In this document: piece by piece, positions 1-5,721 of the stretch
Position numbering within the stretch: position 1 is the stretch's first letter
Layout: every line of letters begins with the position of its first letter
From: Gallionella sp. UBA4737
GTDB taxonomy: Bacteria; Pseudomonadota; Gammaproteobacteria; Burkholderiales; Gallionellaceae
Assembly (NCBI GenBank): GCA_002403995.1
Contig: DHIV01000005.1
Coordinates: 25,283 to 45,391 of the forward strand
Direction of reading: 5' to 3'
Length of the DNA stretch: 20,109 nucleotides
The notes under the pieces: model-generated
What the model saw: the letters and a program-made list of their open reading frames with translations, nothing else
What the model was told of the DNA's origin: nothing
The model's database searches: none
Translations under genes and position numbers: made by a program

Positions 1-87
1 CCGCTGATGAAATATGCCGAGCGGTTGTTCTCTCGCCAAGGTTTTATCGATGCACTGACTGCTTCTGAAAGAGCAATGCGCAAGTGA
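1..87 (+). CDS. sspA: C-terminal end of stringent starvation protein A (partial)
   Basis: The window opens inside a reading frame that codes for 28 residues and stops with TGA at 85-87. The tail contains MKYAERLFSRQGFIDALT and ends AMRK. This resembles the C-terminus of betaproteobacterial SspA, a glutathione S-transferase-fold protein that binds RNA polymerase and helps transcription under starvation and stress. The strongest support is context: the next gene on the same strand is sspB, and sspA-sspB is the classical order. Only the tail is visible, so domain content cannot be checked. The identification is inferred from the tail pattern and the neighbour. Confidence 0.7.
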   Translation, partial: PLMKYAERLFSRQGFIDALTASERAMRK

Positions 88-150
88 TTCCAACCACATT
101 TCATCGGTGAAACTGTGTTGGCTTCCTCTCTCACTCCTGATGAAACAACT

Positions 151-199
151 AGCCATTCGACTAGGCTATTAAAATACGATAGCCTAGTCGCTGGTTATA
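151..199. repeat. Perfect 12-bp inverted repeat between sspA and sspB
   Basis: CGACTAGGCTAT at 158-169 and ATAGCCTAGTCG at 179-190 are perfect reverse complements around the 9-nt loop TAAAATACG. The stem can be prolonged past a small internal loop by AGCCA (151-155) pairing with TGGTT (192-196). No T-tract follows, so it does not look like an ordinary intrinsic terminator. It could be an mRNA processing or attenuation hairpin separating sspA from sspB, or a dyad operator. The arms and loop are seen directly; the role is unknown. Confidence 0.75.
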
Positions 200-266
200 G
201 CCGTGCGTGTGCACTGTCAGCGTCGTTCGTTCGTCGCCGCCTTGTTTCATTCGAACTGGGATCGTA

Positions 267-665
267 ATGAGTGATTTATCCACGCGCCCATACCTTATTC
301 GCGCAATTTACGAATGGTGCGTGGATAGCGGATTGACTCCCTATCTGGCCGTTCGTGTCGATGAACATACTGAGGTGCCGCGATCTCATGTGAAGGACGG
401 CGAGATCGTCCTGAACCTGAGTGCTGACGCGGTGCGCAACCTGCAGATGGGCAACGAGATGATTACCTGCACCGGACGGTTCGGCGGTGTGCCATTCGAT
501 CTCATGGTGCCTGTTATAGCGGTCATTGGAATATTTGCCAAGGAGACCGGGCAGGGGCTGGTGTTTCAAGGGGATGGTCCGCAATCGCCCCCGCCCACTT
601 CGAATGGCGGCGTTGATAAATCCCAGCCCAAACCCCCCAGACCCCAATTGAAAATCGTCAAATAA
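267..665 (+). CDS. sspB: ClpXP protease specificity-enhancing factor SspB
   Basis: This 132-aa protein starts MSDLSTRPYLIRAIYEWCVD and continues with TPYLAVRV and a GEIVLNLSADAVRNL stretch, the usual SspB fold. SspB is a cytosolic adaptor that binds ssrA-tagged peptides and delivers them to ClpXP. After the folded part (about residues 1-105) comes a flexible Pro/Ser/Gly-rich linker. The protein ends RPQLKIVK, matching the ClpX-binding tail of E. coli SspB (PALRVVK). An in-frame GTG or ATG-like start further upstream (207) would add 20 residues unlike the family, so the ATG at 267 is chosen. It lies downstream of sspA on the same strand, with a 179-nt gap that holds a hairpin. Confidence 0.93.
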   Translation: MSDLSTRPYLIRAIYEWCVDSGLTPYLAVRVDEHTEVPRSHVKDGEIVLNLSADAVRNLQMGNEMITCTGRFGGVPFDLMVPVIAVIGIFAKETGQGLVFQGDGPQSPPPTSNGGVDKSQPKPPRPQLKIVK

Positions 666-693
666 AAAAAGCCGCAGACTCTGCGGCTTTTTT
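664..693. terminator. Bidirectional intrinsic terminator between sspB and rpoH
   Basis: GCCGCAG (671-677), loop ACT, CTGCGGC (681-687) form a perfect 7-bp GC-rich stem. It is flanked by seven A on the left and six T on the right. Both strands therefore show stem plus U-tract, as expected between the convergent sspB (+) and rpoH (-). Confidence 0.92.
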
Positions 694-722
694 GTATGCT
701 GACCTTCGCCGACTCCCAGGCG

Positions 723-1586
723 CTAGGCAACCGGAAGTGCAAGGGTTGCGTGCATCTTGCTCATCGCCTTCTGCTCGATCTGGCGGATGCGTTCGGCGGA
801 CACATTGAATTCGGCGGCCAGGTCATGCAGCGTCGCGGCAACACCTTCATCGCATAACCAGCGCGCCTCAATGATGCGGCGACTGCGTTCATCCAGGCCT
901 GCCAAAGCATGCGCCAAGCCGGAGGTTTGCAAGCGTTCACGTTCTGTTGTTTCCAGAATATGCGATGGTTCGTGTTCTTCGTTATCTGCCAGATATTGTA
1001 TGGGTGCGTAGCTCTCGTCGTCATCGATACCGCTGGGTTCCAGCGCGATCTCATGCCCGGCGAAGCGTGCTTCCATATCCACCACATCATGTTCGCTGAC
1101 GTTGAGCTGCTGCGCGATCTCGCTGATTTGCTGGGGCTTGAGCGGTTCCAGCCCTTTCTTCATGCTGCGCAGATTGAAGAACAGCTTGCGTTGCGATTTG
1201 GTGGTGGCTATCTTTACCAATCGCCAGTTGCGCACCACGAACTCGTGGATCTCGGCGCGTATCCAATGCAGCGCAAACGACACCAGGCGCACGCCGCGTT
1301 CCGGATCGTAGCGTTTCACCGCTTTCATCAGGCCGATGTTGCCTTCCTGAATGAGATCAGCTTGCGGCAACCCATAACCGGCGTATCCACGCGCCACACT
1401 GACCACCACGCGCAAATGGGAAAGCACCAACTCTCTTGCTGCATCCAAGTCGTTCTGGGTTTTGAATCGCGTCGCCAGGGCAAACTCCCTTTCCTGTGAC
1501 AGAACAGGGAAACGGTTTACCGTTTGGACATAAGCTTCCAGGCTGCCTAAAGCAGACGGTATAGGTAAATTCATTGTGGCGTTCAT
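723..1586 (-). CDS. rpoH: RNA polymerase sigma-32 factor (heat shock)
   Basis: The product is 287 aa, close to the 284 aa of E. coli RpoH. It directs core RNA polymerase to heat-shock promoters (chaperones, proteases). Region 1.2/2.1 reads AYVQTVNRFPVLSQERE; region 2 contains DLIQEGNIGLMKAVKRYDPE and VRLVSFALHWIRAEI. The RpoH box QRKLFFNLR is at residues 132-140, the diagnostic motif that separates sigma-32 from other group 3 sigmas. Region 4 with a helix-turn-helix (FNVSAERIRQIEQKAMSKM) closes the protein. The ATG at 1586 is preceded by AAGGAGG with 7-nt spacing, which fixes the start. A CIRCE-like operator covers the promoter (separate entries). It converges on sspB across a shared terminator. 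Confidence 0.97.
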   Translation of the reverse strand: MNATMNLPIPSALGSLEAYVQTVNRFPVLSQEREFALATRFKTQNDLDAARELVLSHLRVVVSVARGYAGYGLPQADLIQEGNIGLMKAVKRYDPERGVRLVSFALHWIRAEIHEFVVRNWRLVKIATTKSQRKLFFNLRSMKKGLEPLKPQQISEIAQQLNVSEHDVVDMEARFAGHEIALEPSGIDDDESYAPIQYLADNEEHEPSHILETTERERLQTSGLAHALAGLDERSRRIIEARWLCDEGVAATLHDLAAEFNVSAERIRQIEQKAMSKMHATLALPVA

Positions 1587-1609
1587 TGTGTTCCCTCCTT
1601 AACTATATC

Positions 1610-1639
1610 ATTCTAGCACTCGGGGGGTTGGAGTGCCAA
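1610..1639 (-). promoter_or_regulatory. Probable sigma-70 promoter of rpoH
   Basis: Reading the minus strand, TTGGCA (1639-1634) and TAGAAT (1615-1610) are separated by 18 nt and match -35 and -10 boxes. The predicted start of transcription, around 1603, would leave a leader of about 17 nt carrying the AAGGAGG ribosome-binding site. Inferred from sequence only. Confidence 0.55.
1613..1639. promoter_or_regulatory. CIRCE-like operator (HrcA binding site) over the rpoH promoter
   Basis: CTAGCACTC (1613-1621), a spacer of exactly nine bases, and GAGTGCCAA (1631-1639) match the CIRCE consensus TTAGCACTC-N9-GAGTGCTAA at 16 of 18 arm positions. CIRCE is bound by the repressor HrcA, which usually controls groESL and dnaK. 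Here it fills the space from the -35 to the -10 box of the probable rpoH promoter, so HrcA binding would block sigma-32 synthesis directly. Match and position are seen; regulation is inferred. Confidence 0.8.
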
Positions 1640-1705
1640 GGTGGGAAATGGTTCGATACAGGATTCTGGGTGCTGTACAATATTTAAGCCTTGGGACTTA
1701 AAGCG

Positions 1706-1738
1706 GGCTTTTTCGCAGTCTGGTCGATGGGCTATACT
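1706..1738 (+). promoter_or_regulatory. Promoter-like element of the first Cyc2-like gene, shared with the second
   Basis: GGCTTTTTCGCAG starts at 1706 and GGCTATACT ends at 1738. A copy with 27 of 32 identical bases lies at 3361-3392 before the second Cyc2-like gene, whereas the surrounding intergenic DNA is not similar. TATACT (1733-1738) is a good -10 box. At 17-nt spacing the -35 position would be TTTTCG, a poor match, which may mean that an activator is needed. The predicted leader to the ATG is about 150 nt. Confidence 0.55.
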
Positions 1739-1748
1739 TGAGGTGATC

Positions 1749-1786
1749 GGCCACTTGGTTGCCATCTTTTAACTACATGAGTGGCC
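1749..1786 (+). repeat. Inverted repeat in the leader of the first Cyc2-like gene
   Basis: GGCCACT at 1749-1755 and AGTGGCC at 1780-1786 are exact reverse complements with a 24-nt loop. They would form a hairpin in the long 5' leader. The second Cyc2-like gene has only about a 25-nt leader and no such repeat. Role unknown. Confidence 0.4.
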
Positions 1787-1893
1787 TGCTGAAAGTTGTT
1801 TCGGTCTGATGGCGGTTAGCATAAGTAGGCCGGTCAGTCGGACGGCTATGCAAAGCTCATCGATTGTATTTTTAAACTCTTTGGGAAAAATGC

Positions 1894-3243
1894 ATGAAAA
1901 AAATCATTCTCTTTGTGGCAACAATAATGACTGCTGCGACTTTCGCGTCGGAAGTGTCGGCACTACCTTTGTTCGCTCGTCAAACAGGTATGGTCTGTTC
2001 CGCATGCCACTTCCAGCACTTTCCAATGCTGAATGGCTTTGGTCGCGCATTCAAGTCCGCCGGCTTCACCATGATGGGCGCACAAGGAAAAGTGGAAGGC
2101 GAAAGTTTAGCCATTCCCAACACGCTGAACATGGCCGTGCTGACCACTTTGGGTTATGAAAAAACCAATCAGGCTGTTGGCAATGGCCCCCAAAAAACAA
2201 CCGGTGATGGCGCATTCTATGTGCCTGGTACCGGCGGGGAATTGTCACTGTTCTTTGGCGGCCGTGTAAGTGAGAACGCAGGCTTCCTGGCAGAAATCGG
2301 TACGGGCGGATCTGTCTCAGGCACTGATGTTAGTGCTGCTCATAGCTCGGCCAAGTTGCCTATCCTGTTCGAAGCGGCAATCCCCAGTCTTAAGGCGACA
2401 GAAGGCATGCTTGCGGGTTTCATACCGTTTACCACGGATGATCATGGTGCGTCCTACGGCTTTGAAGTGCTGAATACCGGCGCCAATGTCGTGCATCAGA
2501 TGAGTCCCACATCAGGTCTGAATGGCGCGCACAGCGCGGCTCTTTCAGCCCAGCAATTCATCGGTACCGATGGTTCCGCAACAGGAGTGGCATTTGTTGC
2601 GAACAATCCCATGAGTTTCATCAACCTGACCAAGTACGACCAGACCGGCATAGCAGGCGGTACCCTGGCTGTTCTGGGCTCCACTTATATTCGTATTGCC
2701 GGTATGTTTGATCTGGCCGGGTGGGATGCGGGCGCGGGCATTCAGATCTGGAGTGGAAACTCGGCTGCTTATAACGCTGGAACATACGTATACTCCGACA
2801 CCAAGGCAAGAGCTATAGACGGCCAGATGCAAGGCAGGCTGGGTGACACACCGGTGGGTTTCTACGCCAGTTATGCCACGGCACCGGCAGGCACGAACAC
2901 CTACAACATGGATCCTGCCGCGGTTGTGACCGGCACTGCAGTGACGGGTCTTTACGGTACAGCTAACAAGAGCGCCTTCAATATTTCAACCGAGGTGGGC
3001 GTGATCCCTGATAAAGCCACTTTGGGCGTCGCGGTTCGCTTCGGCAGGAGCGGTGTCGCAGTTGGAGCAGCCGGAAGCAATGCAACTGATAACGCAATCA
3101 CGCTGATTGCTACCTACAAGCTGGCACAGAACATGATGGCATCATTCTCGCTCACCAGCGCAAGCGGTGGATATTGGGATGCGGCTCATCAAAATGCACT
3201 GGGTAGCGGAACCACCACCATCAACCTGATTAGTGTGTTTTAA
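1894..3243 (+). CDS. Cyc2-like fused monoheme cytochrome c-outer membrane porin (copy 1)
   Basis: The precursor is 449 aa. A signal peptide (residues 1-23, ending EVSA) is followed by LPLFARQTGMVCSACHFQHF, with one heme-binding CSACH at 35-39. This PxFARQTGxxCxxCH segment at the mature N-terminus is the hallmark of Cyc2, which takes electrons from extracellular Fe(II) and passes them across the outer membrane. About 400 residues of alternating polar and hydrophobic sequence follow, with no other heme site, ending in Phe (INLISVF), as outer-membrane beta-barrels do. Length fits a neutrophilic-type Cyc2. The start has GGGA upstream and yields a proper signal peptide. A close paralogue follows at 3423. 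A related but functionally different cytochrome-porin cannot be excluded, hence no gene symbol. Confidence 0.82.
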   Translation: MKKIILFVATIMTAATFASEVSALPLFARQTGMVCSACHFQHFPMLNGFGRAFKSAGFTMMGAQGKVEGESLAIPNTLNMAVLTTLGYEKTNQAVGNGPQKTTGDGAFYVPGTGGELSLFFGGRVSENAGFLAEIGTGGSVSGTDVSAAHSSAKLPILFEAAIPSLKATEGMLAGFIPFTTDDHGASYGFEVLNTGANVVHQMSPTSGLNGAHSAALSAQQFIGTDGSATGVAFVANNPMSFINLTKYDQTGIAGGTLAVLGSTYIRIAGMFDLAGWDAGAGIQIWSGNSAAYNAGTYVYSDTKARAIDGQMQGRLGDTPVGFYASYATAPAGTNTYNMDPAAVVTGTAVTGLYGTANKSAFNISTEVGVIPDKATLGVAVRFGRSGVAVGAAGSNATDNAITLIATYKLAQNMMASFSLTSASGGYWDAAHQNALGSGTTTINLISVF

Positions 3244-3360
3244 ATATGTTGTTACAAATATATTTCCTCAATTATTTTAAGGATATGTTATATTTTAAAT
3301 TCAGATGTGAAAGTATTATCATTATTCGAGTTATATAACGTAAACCGGCTACTTGCTGTA

Positions 3361-3393
3361 GGCTTTTTCGCAGCCCAGGCGATTGGCTATACG
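3361..3393 (+). promoter_or_regulatory. Promoter-like element of the second Cyc2-like gene
   Basis: GGCTTTTTCGCAG begins at 3361 and GGCTATAC ends at 3392, 27 of 32 bases identical to 1706-1737. TATACG (3388-3393) would be the -10 box, with the same weak TTTTCG at -35. It lies only 30 nt before the start codon, so this copy has a short leader. No terminator is visible in the AT-rich gap 3244-3360, so readthrough from copy 1 is also possible. Confidence 0.55.
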
Positions 3394-3422
3394 AAGCACA
3401 TCATCCATATAAGGGAGAAGAC

Positions 3423-4823
3423 ATGTATAAATCCATCATGAATAAAATAATTTTCTTAATGGCAAGCGTGATTGCCGCAGTGACGTTCGCGTCGGAAGCG
3501 TCTGCGCTGCCATTGTTTGCGCGTCAAACCGGCATGGAATGCGCGGCGTGCCACTTCCAGCACTTTCCGATGCTGACCGCCTTCGGTCGCGCATTCAAGG
3601 CCGGCGCTTACACGATGATGGGCGCGCAAACCAAAGTGGAAGGCGATAACCTTTCAATTCCCGGCACGCTGAACTTTGCCGTGCTGACCACTGCGGGCTA
3701 TTCCAAGAACAATTCCGATACTGCAGCTACCATTGATCCATTAGTCGCTAATACAGGTGCGCGGACCACAGGTGATGGCACATTCTATATGCCGGGTACC
3801 AATGGTGAATTCTCGCTGTTCGTTGGCGGCCGCACCAGTGAGAACTCCGGCGCGCTGGCCGAGCTCGGTATGGTGCAGGACGCCGGCCAGGGTGCCGGCC
3901 TCTCTTCCGCCAAGATTCCGATGCTGTGGGAAGTGGGGGGTGAAGGTACGCGTGCAGGCGTGGTGCCCTACACGACCGACGGCCAGGGCGCATCCTATGG
4001 CTATGAAGTGCTGAACACCGGCGCCAACGCCATACATACCATGCTGTTCATCGGCGGCGACTTCAATGGTTCCGTTGCTCCCGTGCTTTCCGCCCAGCAA
4101 TATATCGGCACCGGCGCGCCTGCAACCGGCTTTGCCTTCGTAGTGAACAACCCCAACTACTTCGTCAACCTGACCAAGTTCAATCAGGTCGGGCCTGCCG
4201 ATCTGGGCGGCGCAGGCGCTGCTTTGACCTCCACCTACCTGCGTGCAGCCGGAATATTTGATCTGGCTGGCTGGGATACTGGTGTAGGTATCCAGAGCTG
4301 GAGCGGTTCTTCTACTGCTGTTACCTTTACTGATACCGCTGCTATCGATCCTGCTAATATTCTTCCCTACAATGCACCCGTCACACTAAATCCCAGCTTT
4401 GCGTTGATGGAAACCAAGGCATGGGCCATCGACGGCCAGATGCAAAACACATTGGGCAACAACATGCCGCTTGGTATCTATGTGACCTACGCGCGTGCCG
4501 CCGCATCAGATGCCGTTACTGTCAATGCATACAACGGCGGTGCAGATACCAAAAGTTCTTTCAATATTGCGGCCGAACTGGGCGTGATTCCTGAAAAAGC
4601 GACTATAGGCTTCGGCATCCGCCGCGGCAAGAGCGGTGATACGACTATTACGGGTTCCAATGCCAGCGATAACGCCTATCTGCTCGAAGCCAGCTACAAA
4701 CTGGCGCAGAACATGTTGCTGAACCTGGTCTACACCAGCCAAAGCGGTGACTACTGGAACGCGGCTAATACGGCTGCTCTGGGCAGCAAGCAAACCTACA
4801 TCAACCTGGCGACGATATTCTGA
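3423..4823 (+). CDS. Cyc2-like fused monoheme cytochrome c-outer membrane porin (copy 2)
   Basis: This 466-aa paralogue of the preceding gene has a signal peptide to about residue 28 (ASEASA), then LPLFARQTGMECAACHFQHF with the heme motif CAACH at 40-44. The barrel part shares long blocks with copy 1, such as ASYGYEVLNTGAN and FDLAGWD. It carries extra residues in several probable loops, for example around 4310-4400, and also ends in Phe (INLATIF). The predicted role is the same: extracellular Fe(II) oxidation and electron transfer across the outer membrane. GGGAG at 3413-3417, 5 nt before the ATG at 3423, supports this start over the ATG at 3438. Divergence lies mainly in the loops, which would fit paralogues with different substrates or expression conditions (inference). 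A strong terminator follows. Confidence 0.82.
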   Translation: MYKSIMNKIIFLMASVIAAVTFASEASALPLFARQTGMECAACHFQHFPMLTAFGRAFKAGAYTMMGAQTKVEGDNLSIPGTLNFAVLTTAGYSKNNSDTAATIDPLVANTGARTTGDGTFYMPGTNGEFSLFVGGRTSENSGALAELGMVQDAGQGAGLSSAKIPMLWEVGGEGTRAGVVPYTTDGQGASYGYEVLNTGANAIHTMLFIGGDFNGSVAPVLSAQQYIGTGAPATGFAFVVNNPNYFVNLTKFNQVGPADLGGAGAALTSTYLRAAGIFDLAGWDTGVGIQSWSGSSTAVTFTDTAAIDPANILPYNAPVTLNPSFALMETKAWAIDGQMQNTLGNNMPLGIYVTYARAAASDAVTVNAYNGGADTKSSFNIAAELGVIPEKATIGFGIRRGKSGDTTITGSNASDNAYLLEASYKLAQNMLLNLVYTSQSGDYWNAANTAALGSKQTYINLATIF

Positions 4824-4874
4824 TTTCCGGGTGTCTGTCCTGAGTTTGGTCCAAGGATAGGCTGCTGCAAAATG

Positions 4875-4905
4875 ACAGGGGAGCCTCGGCTCCCCTGTTT
4901 TTTTT
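4875..4905 (+). terminator. Strong intrinsic terminator after the Cyc2-like pair
   Basis: ACAGGGGAGCC (4875-4885) and GGCTCCCCTGT (4888-4898) pair over 11 bp (about 9-10 after opening the tight loop). They are followed by a run of T to 4905. Confidence 0.93.
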
Positions 4906-4928
4906 ACATCCGATATTTCATCGCGATG

Positions 4929-5300
4929 TCATTTCTTTTTCAGCAGCGCCTGCAGGTCGGCGAATGGATTGTGCGTCGCCACAGATGAACGGTTGTCGCG
5001 ATTCCCAGGCCGCGCCTGCTCTTCAAGGAGACGCATGTGTTCGTTGTCATGGCAATACAGGCACAGCAATTCCCAGTTGCTGCCATCCAGCGGATTGTTG
5101 TCGTGATTGTGATCCTTGTGGTGCACTGTCAATTCGCGCAGGCGCGCGCCGGAAAACTCGCGGCCGCAGCGCCCGCAGATCCACGGAAATAACTTGAGCG
5201 CCCGCTCGCGATAGGTTGCCTCGCGCTCGGTGCTGTGCCGGCGCGCTTCGGCAACGATGCGGTCGAGTCTGGAGTGATCCGGGGTCTTTTGCCTGGTCAT
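4929..5300 (-). CDS. yajD: YajD-family HNH nuclease-like protein
   Basis: From the ATG at 5300 the protein is 123 aa and resembles E. coli YajD over most of its length. Visible features are the zinc-binding pairs C42-x2-C45 (CGRCGREF) and C80-x2-C83 (LLCLYCHDNEH), the HNH core with H60-H61 (ELTVHHKDHNHDNNP), N75 (GSNWELL) and H84, and a C-terminal NPFADLQALLKKK like the NPFADLKAMM of YajD. The HNH fold suggests a metal-dependent nuclease, but the cellular role of YajD is not established. A TTG start at 5324 would put the first codons inside a REP-like palindrome, so ATG 5300 is preferred, although no clear ribosome-binding site precedes it. Confidence 0.85.
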   Translation of the reverse strand: MTRQKTPDHSRLDRIVAEARRHSTEREATYRERALKLFPWICGRCGREFSGARLRELTVHHKDHNHDNNPLDGSNWELLCLYCHDNEHMRLLEEQARPGNRDNRSSVATHNPFADLQALLKKK

Positions 5301-5315
5301 GACCGGAAACTTGCC

Positions 5316-5337
5316 GGGGCGCAAGGCATTGCGCCCC
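5316..5337. repeat. REP-like extragenic palindrome
   Basis: GGGGCGCAA (5316-5324), loop GGCA, TTGCGCCCC (5329-5337) form a perfect 9-bp stem, continued by TAC. GGGGCGCAA...TTGCGCCCC palindromes of this kind occur dispersed in several proteobacterial genomes, so this is probably a REP-type element between yajD and the tiny upstream gene. Only one copy is seen in this window. Confidence 0.6.
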
Positions 5338-5348
5338 TACATCTGATG

Positions 5349-5438
5349 CTAGATGATTGCGCCGTCAAGCTTGGCGGGGGTTGGTTGCTTCTTGGGTTTC
5401 TTAGCTTCCTTGGTTTTACGCTGTTGTCCTTTAGCCAT
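5349..5438 (-). CDS. Tiny basic protein (29 aa)
   Basis: On the minus strand an ATG at 5438 opens 29 codons ending TAG at 5349. The ribosome-binding site AAGGAG lies 7 nt upstream (CAAGGAGAAGGATC-ATG), which makes translation very likely. The peptide begins MAKGQQRKTKEAKKPKK and ends TPAKLDGAII: a strongly basic first half followed by a short Pro/Asp tail. It has no signal or membrane segment. I think similar short MAKGQ..KEAKKPKK proteins occur in other proteobacteria, but no function is known to me. It may be co-transcribed with yajD through the REP-like palindrome. Confidence 0.75.
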   Translation of the reverse strand: MAKGQQRKTKEAKKPKKQPTPAKLDGAII

Positions 5439-5721
5439 GATCCTTCTCCTTGTAGTGTCAACATGATGAAATATGCCGCAACTAATGTGATGCGGTTAAA
5501 GCAAGTCACTGCCGCTGGCCAACCGGGTTACGGTAAAGCGCAACGCGCGCAGATGATAATCTGTCACGGGAAAATGTGAAACTTTTTTTGCATCTTTTCG
5601 GAAACCGGCATCCACATATGAACTGTGGATTCCGGGAAAATGAAAGGCCTCATTAACCGCAGACTTTGCCAAACTGGCACTATTAGTCGAACATGCCCTC
5701 ATCATCCACAAGATAAAAAAT

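Larger units (their letters stand above)
1587..1893. other. Divergent intergenic region between rpoH and the first Cyc2-like gene
   Basis: No gene is seen in these 307 bases. They hold the rpoH promoter and CIRCE on the left, the promoter-like element of the first Cyc2-like gene at 1706-1738, and an inverted repeat GGCCACT (1749-1755) / AGTGGCC (1780-1786) in what would be a roughly 150-nt 5' leader of that gene. Confidence 0.6.
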
